Notes: generated by a model not told the origin, from the sequence alone. Positions 1 to 9,656 are shown, counted from the first letter of the stretch. The stretch: DNA of 64,000 bases from Candidatus Tectimicrobiota bacterium (GCA_016192455.1 JACPUC010000006.1:62001-126000); one strand, 5' to 3'. A program made the numbers and translations.

Positions 1-442
1 GCAAGGTGAACAGGCAGAGGAAGAGCTGCAGGACGTTGCGCGGCGTCTTGCCCGCGATGTTGCCCGCCACCGCGCCGATGGTCGGGTCCTCCCCGAAGGC
101 CGCGGCGAGTCGTTCGATCCAATCCGGCGCCGGCTCGCAGTCGGCGTCCGTCATGCAGACGAGGTCGCCGGCCGCGGCCTCGACCCCGCGGTTGCGGGCC
201 GCCGCGGCGCCGCGAAACGGCTCCTGCAAGAGCTTCACGCCGGCGACCGCCTGCTCGTCGATGAAGCGCTCGATGCAGGCCACCGTCTCATCCGTCGAGT
301 TGTTGTCGACGATGAGGACCTCGACGGGAGGCTGCGTCTGGCGCCGCAGCGCCTCCAGGCAGCCGCGGATCGTCGCGGCGCCGTTGTAAACCGGCACGAC
401 GACGGAGACGCGCCGCGGCGAGGCCGGGCTTGCTACCCGCAT
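1..442 (-). CDS. Glycosyltransferase family 2, partial (runs off left edge)
   Basis: Reverse-strand translation MRVASPASPRRVSVVVPVYNGAATIRGCLEALRRQTQPPVEVLIVDNNSTDETV...LVCMTDADCEPAPDW: GT2 GT-A fold signature with DxD-like motif. Confidence 0.85.
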   Translation of the reverse strand, partial: MRVASPASPRRVSVVVPVYNGAATIRGCLEALRRQTQPPVEVLIVDNNSTDETVACIERFIDEQAVAGVKLLQEPFRGAAAARNRGVEAAAGDLVCMTDADCEPAPDWIERLAAAFGEDPTIGAVAGNIAGKTPRNVLQLFLCLFTL

Positions 443-750
443 GTCGGTGCTCCAGGACGGAGGACGCCCGCGGCGAGGCCGGCATGCGCCTCCCCACCAC
501 ATAGTGTATGCTGGGGAGCCTACGGGAGCAAAGCGGCGCAGGGGAACCACCCGCGCCGCCTCGGCCTCCGCGCGCCGTCGCCGCAATCGTCCACCTTCGC
601 GGCGCGCCGTCGCCGGTGCGGGAGCTGAACCCAGGCGCCCGGACGCGGCGGGGGCGTCAGGGCGGCGGCATCTCCTTCCAGGCCGGGAGGGCTCGGAAGG
701 GTGTCGGCGCGTCGGTCCCCTCTCGACACTCCTGCCGGCGGATCGTCCCC

Positions 751-1875
751 ATGGCCACGATCACCATCGACGCCTTACCCCTGCTTGCCGAAGGCGGCAT
801 CAGCAACTACGTCCGCCCGTTCACGCACGCCCTCCTGGAGCAGAACGAGAGCCACGCCATCCGCTTGCTCTTCCGCCTCGGCCGGCGGCGACAGCGCCGC
901 GAGCGCTACGCGGCCTACCGCCGCCGGCGCCCCGCGACCTCCGAACGCGATCTCCTCGTGTCGCTGCCGGACCGCCTCGTGCGGCTCCTTTGGTGCTCCC
1001 CCTGGAGCCTGCCGCCGCCATGCGGAGCCGGTCGGTCCGAGTACTTCCTCGCCACCACGGAATTGCTGCCCCGCTGGCGGCGGGTGCGGAAGGTGCAGAT
1101 CGTGTACGACCTCAACCCGCTGCGCCTGCCGCAGTTCTTCCGCCTTGACCATGCCGCCTTCCGGCGCGCCCGCGAGCGCCAGGCGGCGGCCTGCGAGCTG
1201 ATCATCGCCATTTCCCGCTCAACGCAGCAGGACGTCATCGAGCTCCTGCGGGTGCCGGAGGAGAAGACCCTCCTCCTCTACCCGGGCCCGCCGCAGCTTG
1301 CCGGGCCGGCACCGGAAGCCGAGCTCGCGGTACAGCCGGAGCGGCCCTATATCCTCTACATCGGCGCCCTGGCCCTGAACAAGAATGTGGACGGCCTGCT
1401 GCGCATCTTTGCGCGCTGCGTGCACGAGCATGGGCTCGACTACCATCTCTACCTCACCGGCAAGGATTTCCTCGGCGAGGAGTTCCGCGATCGGCTGCTG
1501 GGGGAGCTGCGCCTGGGCGGGCGCGTCCACTTCCTGTCGTGGATTCCCGAGGCGCACCTGGTGCGCTACTTGCTCGAGGCCCGCATGCTCTGGCTCTTCT
1601 CCTGGTACGAGGGCTTTGGGCTGCCGGTCCTCGAGGCGGCCTGTCGCGGCACTCCCGTGCTCTGCAGCAACCGCGGCTCGCTGCCGGAGATTCTCGCGGC
1701 GCCGGAGCAGCTCATCGATCCCGACCAGGAAGAGGAGGCCGCGGCGTATGCGGCGCGCGTCTGCCGCGACGACGCCCTCCTCGCCGCCTGGGCGCGGCGC
1801 GCCAGGGAGCGCGCCCGCTGCTTCTCCTGGGAGCGCTCGGCCGCCGCGCTGCTGGCCTGGTTCAACGCGCACTAA
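751..1875 (+). CDS. Glycosyltransferase family 4 (GT-B)
   Basis: MATITIDALPLLAEGGISNYVRPF...; C-terminal SWYEGFGLPVLEAACRGTPVLCSNRGSLPEI, the typical GT4 nucleotide-sugar motif. ATG at 751 chosen inside ORF 508..1875. Confidence 0.85.
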   Translation: MATITIDALPLLAEGGISNYVRPFTHALLEQNESHAIRLLFRLGRRRQRRERYAAYRRRRPATSERDLLVSLPDRLVRLLWCSPWSLPPPCGAGRSEYFLATTELLPRWRRVRKVQIVYDLNPLRLPQFFRLDHAAFRRARERQAAACELIIAISRSTQQDVIELLRVPEEKTLLLYPGPPQLAGPAPEAELAVQPERPYILYIGALALNKNVDGLLRIFARCVHEHGLDYHLYLTGKDFLGEEFRDRLLGELRLGGRVHFLSWIPEAHLVRYLLEARMLWLFSWYEGFGLPVLEAACRGTPVLCSNRGSLPEILAAPEQLIDPDQEEEAAAYAARVCRDDALLAAWARRARERARCFSWERSAAALLAWFNAH

Positions 1876-2330
1876 GGCGACGCCGGAGGCGATGCGGGCC
1901 GCGTTCCGCCAGGTCTCCTCTTGCGTGGGTCCGGCGTGACGGCAAGCGTGGAATGTGCGGTCCCGGCCCGTGACGAGGGAAGGTTGCGGAGCCTGCTTGA
2001 TCCTTTGGGAATGGGTCCAGTCACCACTCGACTTTAGCCGAGAAGCCTCGACAGGGCAAGGAGATCCACAAGTATCCCCTTGAATTACAAAGGGAAAAGG
2101 GAGTGCGACGCGGCGCCGAGCCTTCGCTGAAGGGAGACGGAGGGAGACGGAGAGAGCCGCGGGGGCGGAACAACTGGCGCAATCCTGCCCTTCCGAGGAG
2201 GGAGCGACGGGGGGGGCGGTCGGCATCGAAGCGCACGGTTCCCCGCCGCAGGTTTTGACCTGCAAAGGGGCGAGCGCTTTCTTCTCCAATCCGCGCCTCG
2301 CCGTCCGTCCGCCGGGCGACAACCTGGGTG

Positions 2331-2435
2331 GTGCGCCAGGCGCTGCCGGCTTTCATGGAGCCTTACAACCGCCACTGGCTCATCGATCCCCATGGCTGCC
2401 GCACCCGGACCTGGTGCGCGCAGCAGCTCGCCCTA
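2331..2435 (+). pseudogene. C-terminal remnant of an rve-type (IS3/IS481-like) transposase
   Basis: Frame at 2331 reads VRQALPAFMEPYNRHWLIDPHGCRTRTWCAQQLAL, resembling the transposase C-terminus '..ALrxFvexYNreWLiexhGyxtP..'; no upstream catalytic domain in frame. Confidence 0.4.
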
Positions 2436-3233
2436 TCTGGAGGGGGAGGCGTGACGTTGCACCGCTTCCTCTGACCCACCAGAAACCGGGGCGGTGCGGG
2501 GGAAGAGCCCCGCCCCTTCACCCCTTGAATTTCCTGCGCTGGTTGCCTACACTCATCGCCTGTTACTCAACCCCGGAATTGGCCGCAATCCAGCCAGAGC
2601 GCCTCTGGCTCGCCCGGCAGGGTAGTTCTGTGTCCCTTGTCTCAAGATCCAAGCAGTTCGTCGGTCTAGTCACGGTACTGTTCTGCGTGGACATCCTGCT
2701 GCACTTCGTGGTCTGCCCTCTGCCCGTGCCGTCAAAGGCGTCTCCCTGGCAGGAGACGGTTCTTAGCCAGCCGGCGCCCACTTCCGCCGGCTTCGACCGT
2801 GTTGCCGAGGAGTTCTGTTCCCCAAGCGACTCCAATACCCTTCTCCCTTGGCGCGAGCCGGGCAGCGTCTGCGTCGAGGTCTCCTTCACCCCCATCCTCC
2901 TCTCGGCCGTCTCCCGGACGGAGATTCCACCCCCCGAAGCGTAACCCCTCCACTACCCCCGTGTGATCGAGACGTTACCGCAGCCGCTTCCTGATGGTTC
3001 AGGAAGGTCCGTCGGCAGCAGGATCGTTGCGCCCGGAAGCCGGCTGCCAGCGGCGCGGAGAGCGCCTCGACCACACGAGCCCGAAACCTGATCCGCCGCG
3101 TCCGAGACCGCCCAGCGTCAAGGGGCCGGTCTGCGCAGGGAGGGCGTGACGCCGCTCACGCGACTGCCGGCGGATCACCGAGCTTTGCATCTCAGGGCCC
3201 CCCGAGGGCCAACTTGGTGGGAGTAACGCAGCC

Positions 3234-4742
3234 ATGCCGAAGTATCAGACTCAAGGCAATCCTCTCCGTCGCTGCGGAGCCACACTTGTAATGCTGTTCC
3301 TTGCCGTCGCGGCGGTAGGATGGTTCACCACCCCGGCCATGGCCATCCCGGCTTGGGCCAGGAAACACAATCTGCAATGCAGCACTTGCCATACACGCCC
3401 GCCGCGTCTCAACCGTTTTGGCGAGCAGTTCCACGAGATGAATTTCATGATTCCCAACACCAGCGAGGAGAAGCGGCCGGAGAGGCAGCAGCTCGGCCCC
3501 GTCAGCCTCGAGCAGCAACTGGGCAACCACCTGGCCTTCCGCGTGCTGGGCAACCTGGCGCAGGGGTTCGAGTTCAAGGGCCGTTCAGGCCGCTCGGAGA
3601 TCTCCTTCCCCAATGAGCTGGAGATCTTCATTGCCGCTAACCCGACGGACGACATCGCCGTCTTTGTCGAACTGGAGAACGAGTTGAAGGAGCTGGAGTT
3701 CAACGCCGGAGAGTTCGAGCTGGAGCAGCACTTCGGCCTTGGCCACGAGGCGTTCCTGATGATCAACTTGGCGAAACCCCTGCGCCGCCTCGGCCTGCCG
3801 ACGATGGTGCATGGCGCCGAGGCGGGGGGGATGGTGCACTCCTCCATCCTGGGGCACGGGCCGATGCTGATGATCGGCCTGGTCGATCCCTCGACGAACT
3901 TCTCCTTTCCCACGGCGCGGCAGGTGATGACCAGCCTCCCCGCCGACGTTGAGAACGAGGAGCTGTTGCGCCTGCCCATCACGCCCTACGCCTTCGGCGG
4001 CAAGTTCTTCGGCCTCTACAAAGCCAATGAAAACGATCCGCTCCTCGCCACCACGCCGACCCTCTACAACACGGCCGGCGCGCTCGGCGCCGACTTCCAT
4101 GGACGCCTCTTCGGCAACCTCTTGCTCTACCAGTTCGGCGTCATGAACGGCGCCAACGAACGCAGCAGCGACGCCAACGAGAAAAAGGATTACTACGCCG
4201 GGCTGCGGCTCGATCTCGGCGAGTCCAACTTCGCGCGCTTCAACATCTCCGGGTTTGCTTACTGGGGCAACGACACGGCCAGGGCGCCGCGCGCCTCGGA
4301 CCCCAGCCGCCCCGGCAGGCTGATCGACTGGCGGCGCTACGGCCTCGGCGCCAATCTGACGTGGCGCTGGCTCGACCTCTACGGCGCCTACGTCTGGGAT
4401 AAGATCAATGATGAAGACCTGCCGGTCTTGCTGCGGCCGCACTTCGACAACACGGCCAGCGGCCTGACCCTGGAAGCAGACTTCCTGCTCTCCAACAAGT
4501 GGCTGGCCTCCCTCAGATACGATAGCCTGGACGGCGGAGGGCTGATGGAGTCATCCGGCGCCACCGGCGTGCCCGGCGGCCTGCGCGCCAACGGCGCCAT
4601 GCTCGGCGCCCAGGCCCGCTACTACATGCGGCAGAACGTCTCCCTCTACCTGCGTTACCAGTACAACCTCGAGCAAGACGAGGAGAGCCCGCTCACAAGT
4701 TGGGTCCACGGCGCCATGCTCGGCATCGACCTCGACTTCTAA
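3234..4742 (+). CDS. Secreted/outer-membrane porin-like protein with a single N-terminal heme-c site
   Basis: Signal-like N-terminus then MAIPAWARKHNLQCSTCHTRPPRLNRFGEQFHEMNF (CxxCH); remainder rich in alternating aromatic/polar beta-strand pattern. Confidence 0.75.
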   Translation: MPKYQTQGNPLRRCGATLVMLFLAVAAVGWFTTPAMAIPAWARKHNLQCSTCHTRPPRLNRFGEQFHEMNFMIPNTSEEKRPERQQLGPVSLEQQLGNHLAFRVLGNLAQGFEFKGRSGRSEISFPNELEIFIAANPTDDIAVFVELENELKELEFNAGEFELEQHFGLGHEAFLMINLAKPLRRLGLPTMVHGAEAGGMVHSSILGHGPMLMIGLVDPSTNFSFPTARQVMTSLPADVENEELLRLPITPYAFGGKFFGLYKANENDPLLATTPTLYNTAGALGADFHGRLFGNLLLYQFGVMNGANERSSDANEKKDYYAGLRLDLGESNFARFNISGFAYWGNDTARAPRASDPSRPGRLIDWRRYGLGANLTWRWLDLYGAYVWDKINDEDLPVLLRPHFDNTASGLTLEADFLLSNKWLASLRYDSLDGGGLMESSGATGVPGGLRANGAMLGAQARYYMRQNVSLYLRYQYNLEQDEESPLTSWVHGAMLGIDLDF

Positions 4743-4762
4743 GACTTCCAAGGAGACTCAAC

Positions 4763-6130
4763 ATGCCCCGGTTTCAGATGCCTTTGAATAGATGGCTCGG
4801 CCTGCTTGCCGCGCTTTTCCTCATCAGCGCGGGCACACCCCCGCTACGCGCCGACACTCCTGCCGAGCGCCGTCCCCACGGCCACGAACAGCCGGCGATG
4901 ATGCAGCAACCCGCGGCGCACGAGGAGAAGGACAAGGCCCCTCATGGGGAGGAGGGGGAGAAGGGCCACAAGGAGGAAGCGGCGCCGCCCGCGGTCAGGG
5001 AGGGTGAGCAGAAGCGCGACGCCCACGGGGAGGACGGGCACGCCAAGGAGTCGCGGGGTCTCGAGCACCTGCATTTTCCCGTGCCGCCGCCGTACCGCAA
5101 GGTGCAGCCGCCCGACAGCCTTTGGACTGATCCCCAGGTGTTGGCGCGCGGCGAGAAGACCTACACCCAGTTCTGCGCCGTCTGTCACGGTGTGAAGGGG
5201 GATGGCCGGACCCCCGCCGCGGCCGCCCTGGCCCTGCCGCCGGCCGACCTCACCCAGAGCCGCGAGATCGCCGAGATGCCGCCCGACTTCTGGTTCTGGA
5301 GAGTCAGCGAAGGCAATACGCCGGGCCCGTACAAGGCGTTCAACTCCGCCATGCCGCCGTGGAAGAGCATCCTCGGCGAAGAGGATCGCTGGGCCGTCAT
5401 CGCCTACATGCATCTCTTCTCGGGACACCGAGGTCCCCACACCCTGCGGCAGCATCCGGGAGCCACCCAGGCGGAGAACCACGGCTCGATGCTATACAAC
5501 ATGGCCTGCACCTGGTGCCATGGCAAGGCGGGCAAGGGGGACGGCCCGGCGGCGTTCTTCGTCGGCGCCTACTCCGCGCCGCGCCCGCGCGACTTCACGC
5601 GCGGCGAGTTCAAGTTCCGTTCTACTCCCAGTGGCGAGCCGCCGACCGACGACGACCTCTACCGCACGATCACGCGGGGCATCCCCGGCTACATGCCGTC
5701 CTTCGCCACGATCAGCGACCTGGAGCGCTGGATGCTCACCCTGTACATCAAGCGCTTCATGCCGGCTCCGGGGCCGGAGGCCGTGCAGCCGATCAAAGTC
5801 CTTGCGCCTCTCGCCATGACGGAGGAGAGCGTCAAGAAGGGCTTGCTCCTCTACCAGCAGGCGGAGTGCTGGACCTGCCACGGCTTCCTCGGGGAGGGAG
5901 ACGGACCGAGCGCCGCAACGCTGAAGGATGCCGACGGCCTGCCGATCACCGCCGCCAAGTTGAGCCGCCCCTCAACCTTTAAGAACGGCAGGTTGCCGGA
6001 GGATATCTACCGCACGCTGATGACGGGGCTGTCGGGCACGCCGATGCCAAGCTACGCCGATGCCTTCGAAGGCCAGCAGGAGGATGTCTGGCACCTCGTC
6101 AACTACGTGCGGTGGCTCTCCACGGAGTAA
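4763..6130 (+). CDS. Triheme c-type cytochrome with His/Glu-rich linker
   Basis: AAGGAGA Shine-Dalgarno then MPRFQMPLNRWLGLLAALFLISAGTPPLRA signal; CAVCH, CTWCH and CWTCH heme sites. Confidence 0.85.
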   Translation: MPRFQMPLNRWLGLLAALFLISAGTPPLRADTPAERRPHGHEQPAMMQQPAAHEEKDKAPHGEEGEKGHKEEAAPPAVREGEQKRDAHGEDGHAKESRGLEHLHFPVPPPYRKVQPPDSLWTDPQVLARGEKTYTQFCAVCHGVKGDGRTPAAAALALPPADLTQSREIAEMPPDFWFWRVSEGNTPGPYKAFNSAMPPWKSILGEEDRWAVIAYMHLFSGHRGPHTLRQHPGATQAENHGSMLYNMACTWCHGKAGKGDGPAAFFVGAYSAPRPRDFTRGEFKFRSTPSGEPPTDDDLYRTITRGIPGYMPSFATISDLERWMLTLYIKRFMPAPGPEAVQPIKVLAPLAMTEESVKKGLLLYQQAECWTCHGFLGEGDGPSAATLKDADGLPITAAKLSRPSTFKNGRLPEDIYRTLMTGLSGTPMPSYADAFEGQQEDVWHLVNYVRWLSTE

Positions 6131-6390
6131 CGAAGTATGGGAGGGGGCGGGACCGCTTTCCGCACGGCGTGCAGCACCGTCGTGAGGCGCACCGCGCGGG
6201 GCGGCGGTCCTGCCGCCGTGGCGAGGGTGGGGCTGGAGGCACAGGATGACGCCGCGGGGTCGTGCCGCGTCTGCCGGCGGGCGGTACCGCCTGTGGTCGC
6301 TCCCCTTTCGCAGGCCGGCGGCACGCGCCAGAGGAGAAGAGTGGTTTGCAACGTCCCTGTCAAGGTCAAGGGCGAGGGAGCGACATCACG

Positions 6391-6555
6391 CTATGCCAGT
6401 CGCCTGCGGAAGACGCCAAGGCCGAGCGCGAAGACGCCGAGGCCGAGGGCCGCCATGGTCACGGTCTGCCGCCAGAGCACCTCGAGGCCGACGCCCTTTA
6501 GGAAGACGCCGAGGCCGATTTCCAGGTAGTAGCGCAGCGGGCTCAGAAGGGAGAC
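6391..6555 (-). pseudogene. C-terminal remnant of an ABC-2 type permease
   Basis: SLLSPLRYYLEIGLGVFLKGVGLEVLWRQTVTMAALGLGVFALGLGVFRRRLA matches the characteristic ABC-2 permease C-terminus; preceding residues in the ORF are not membrane-protein-like. Confidence 0.75.
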
Positions 6556-6789
6556 AGCCTGGTTTCTTCTGCGGCGGTTGGAGGAAGTGGCAGCCAAAGG
6601 ATGCACCCCATCTCTCCATTTCACCTTCTCCCTCCAGGCTCAGCAGAAGATCTCCCTCAGAAAACAGGGCGCCGTGGGAGTTCGGGTTGCCAATTCGGCA
6701 CCAAGAAATTCTTGTAAGTTATTGTAATTAAAAGAGACATGTGAGTTTTTCGGCGTGGGAGTTCGGGTCGAAATCGGTTTGGCTTGAGT

Positions 6790-6987
6790 TCTGCGGATCA
6801 CCCGCCTCGCTACCTACCGCTGGGGCATCCTGAACTTCTACGATGTCAGCGTCTCACCGGGCCGTTGGAAGCCGTCAACAACAAGATCAAGCTCCTCCAG
6901 CGCATGGCCTTCGACTTCCGCGATCACGAGTTCTTCAAGCTCCGCATCATGGGCTTCCATGAAGCGAAGTACACTTTAACCGGATGA
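6790..6987 (+). pseudogene. ISL3-family transposase C-terminus, truncated and frame-broken
   Basis: TGPLEAVNNKIKLLQRMAFDFRDHEFFKLRIMGFHEAKYTLTG is the ISL3 transposase C-terminal signature; the preceding piece RLATYRWGILNFYD is in a different frame, implying a 1-bp indel near 6850. Confidence 0.8.
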
Positions 6988-7640
6988 GCCCTTAAAAGCG
7001 TCCCATCGACAGAATTGCCTCACGCCTGCCCGTCTAGCCGTCGCCGGCGCCAACCGCACCGCGGCAAGTAGGAGCTACTTGTCGTCCGTGACTCCGAAGA
7101 GGAAGGCTCGCACTTCATCGCGGGCTTCGGCAGCGTCGGTAGCCGTGCGGCCCTCACGTAGGGGCCACCGGTGCTTGGGCAGCTGGCAACGGGTAGCAGC
7201 AAGCTCTCCCGTCGCAAAAGCAGAGAGACAGACGTAACGGGAGCACCTGGGGAAGTTCAAGATTCGGCAGGTCATGAAGTTTCAGTCAGGAAAAGTCTCC
7301 TCGAGGAAAGCAGCAGCAGGAGAGTTGCGGGGAGGGGGGAAGGTGTTGACGGGGGATGACAGGGACCAGGAGAGTAGCTGTACTCCCCACAACCTGATCC
7401 GCAAAAGACCAAACATGAGTCAACGATAGACGTGACCCCTTTATGTTCAGGCGGCGTAAGCCCCGCCTCTACGAGGCGAATCGCCTGGTGCGCTCCCGCA
7501 TGCCCGCGATGTGGCGGGAGTCGCTGGGAGACGCCCGGCGCCCCGATTTCGATTGACGCTTAGCAAAAAACATGCCGTGCCGCAGGAATGGAAACGATTA
7601 CGTACGGCCATTCCCTCCCCTCAGCCAGCAGATTTAGGGC

Positions 7641-7668
7641 TTGACATGATTGGGGCAGGTATTATAGT
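7641..7668 (+). promoter_or_regulatory. Candidate sigma70-like promoter
   Basis: TTGACA (7641-7646), 16-nt spacer, TATAGT (7663-7668). Confidence 0.4.
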
Positions 7669-7803
7669 ATTGACGATAGTTACAGCACATTCTGTGTTTT
7701 CAGCCGCTTTCAGCTCACGGTCTGCAGCGATGTGGCGCGCAGGCAGCCTCAAGTGCCCCGTGCGGCGCCCACGATGAAACCCATGGTAGGGCGTCACGCA
7801 TCA

Positions 7804-7859
7804 TCGAGACCGGGGTCAGTTCATCTCCCGCCGGTATTCGGGCGGGGGATTCGTCTCGA
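7804..7859 (+). promoter_or_regulatory. Potentially structured 5' leader
   Basis: Perfect 7-bp outer pairing TCGAGAC (7804-7810)/GTCTCGA (7853-7859) enclosing hairpin CCCGCC-GGTATTCG-GGCGGG (7827-7846), 70 nt upstream of the 7929 start. Confidence 0.35.
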
Positions 7860-7928
7860 AGTCTCAAGTGTGCGGAGCTAGTGGTGCCAATCGGCTTCCC
7901 TATTAGCTTTGCGAAGGAGATAAGTGTT

Positions 7929-8945
7929 ATGAGAACAATTCGGCAACCCCTAGTGGCTCTCGCGATACTGTGTGCGCTCGTGATTGCTGCTCCGGCAGAG
8001 GCTATTGTGATCGACTCCTTCGATGCGGGGCCTCAAACTATAGGCCCAATAAACGCCTTTTCCTCACCAAACCCGAGAACTAATCTCTATGTAGGCCCCG
8101 GCCCCATTGGCAACCGACGTGAGTTTAGGGCAGGGGAGGGTCACCCTACCAATGGGACGACGTTCACCATTACGGGGACTCCACCAGGCGAAAACAGCAT
8201 TGCATGGACTGGGCCCTTTGGGGCAACAGCGCAGTGGCTCAGATACGGCACGCGTATTGTAACCGCTGCTCCCCAACAATTGAACGTGGATTTCTCTGGG
8301 GAGACGGCAATTGAACTGGATTTTCTCAATCTCGCGGGTGGTGTTCCTAATCCAGGTCCCAGTGATACCACTTGGTTTGTTCAAGTATGGCTCACTACGA
8401 AGGCTGGAACGGTTGACGAAGACACTTGGTCAGCGTTTGACGCACGTGTTCCATTCATCGGGGGGCCAATCACGGTCTCACTACCGTTAGCTGACTTCCG
8501 GAATGGTTCAAGCATCGCACCGACAGCAGCGGACCTTGCTGACGTTGACGGAATCGAGGTCTTTCAGGGGAATAATGGCAATTTTCAAGCCGGGGCTCCG
8601 GATAGGCACGTAGTTCTGGGCGAAGTGAGGACCGCCGGTAACCCCGATGAGGATAATGACGGGGTCGTTGACACAGAGGACCTCTGTCCGGGTACGATGA
8701 TCCCAGAAGCAACGGTTCCCTCGAGGAGACTTGGCACGAACCGCTGGGCGTTGGTTGATGCGGACGGCGTGTTCGATACCACGCAGCCCAAGGGTAGGGG
8801 CCCGCAAAAGAGTTTCACCATCGAAGAGACTGCCGGCTGCTCGTGCGAGCAGATAATTGCGATCGGCGAGCTCGGTGAAGGTCATACGAAATTCGGCTGC
8901 AGCATCAGCGTGATGGAAGAATTTGTGGACGCCGTCGCGCCGTAG
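7929..8945 (+). CDS. Secreted protein with thrombospondin type-3 Ca-binding repeat and a Cys-rich C-terminal motif
   Basis: MRTIRQPLVALAILCALVIAAPAEA signal; NPDEDNDGVVDTEDLCPGT TSP3 motif; C-terminus AGCSCEQIIAIGELGEGHTKFGCSISVMEEFV; GAAGGAG RBS. Confidence 0.75.
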   Translation: MRTIRQPLVALAILCALVIAAPAEAIVIDSFDAGPQTIGPINAFSSPNPRTNLYVGPGPIGNRREFRAGEGHPTNGTTFTITGTPPGENSIAWTGPFGATAQWLRYGTRIVTAAPQQLNVDFSGETAIELDFLNLAGGVPNPGPSDTTWFVQVWLTTKAGTVDEDTWSAFDARVPFIGGPITVSLPLADFRNGSSIAPTAADLADVDGIEVFQGNNGNFQAGAPDRHVVLGEVRTAGNPDEDNDGVVDTEDLCPGTMIPEATVPSRRLGTNRWALVDADGVFDTTQPKGRGPQKSFTIEETAGCSCEQIIAIGELGEGHTKFGCSISVMEEFVDAVAP

Positions 8946-9221
8946 CTGAAGAAGCTACGCTCCAAATCAATTCGCAAGGAGGCGGCGGTCGCCCCCGTTG
9001 CCTCCTTTCTGCCTGGAAAAAAGAATCTCTAAGTAGTTGATTTCACGACCTTGCAGGTTTGCCGCCGTGCGTGTCGCAGCGGGCGGGATGTTCAGAGCCG
9101 TAGGGGCGGGCGAGGATCAATGATCCTGCCCCGCCCTCCGAGTCGCCCCCGCTAAGTCGCCAGCCTCATCTCAGCCATCCAGAGCCGCTCAAGTGAGGTA
9201 TGTGCCGTACCTTCGGCACCA

Positions 9222-9656
9222 CTAATGATGTCCCGGCATTGTTATCATGGGTGCGATCCTGGTGCGCGACTCCTCCCGCGCCAGGGTGACGGCGCTACGC
9301 GCCGCCTCGGCCTCCCGTTTGGCCTCCGGCACGCGGGCGTGCGCCGCCGCGAGCTCCTGCCTGGCGGCGTGGACGAGGTGCTCGGCCCGGCGCAACTCGG
9401 CCTGCGCCACCTGCGAGTCGAGCTGGGCGATGAGCGCTCCCTCCTCGACCCGCGCCCCTTCCGCGACCAACAGGCTGGCGACGGCGCCGGCTACCTTGGC
9501 GGCGACGGCGGCCTGCTCCCCTTCGATGCGGCCGCTCGTCTCCAGGGTGCCGTCCAGGGCCGCCTTTGGGGGCCACAGAGAGTACCCCGCCGCGACGAGC
9601 GCCAGAGACGGAAGGATGAAGATCAGGAGTTTTCTTCGCAGCTTCATCGTCGCCAT
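9222..9656 (-). pseudogene. Truncated HlyD-family (membrane fusion) adaptor, N-terminal part only
   Basis: MATMKLRRKLLIFILPSLALVAAGYSLW..LETSGRIEGEQAAVAAKVAGAVASLLVAEGARVEEGALIAQLDS..; ends after about 140 aa, without the second lipoyl half and beta-barrel. Confidence 0.75.

Noticed and set aside
2255-2944. 229-aa ORF in the 1.9-3.2 kb gap
   Set aside because: Pro/Ser-rich, no domain; the only protein-like signal in the gap (transposase tail) is in a different frame.
7790-7860. Possible c-di-GMP-I (GEMM) riboswitch because of GTCACGCA
   Set aside because: Only the octamer matches; the rest of the conserved core (e.g. AGGGCAAACC) and the tetraloop-receptor arrangement are absent.
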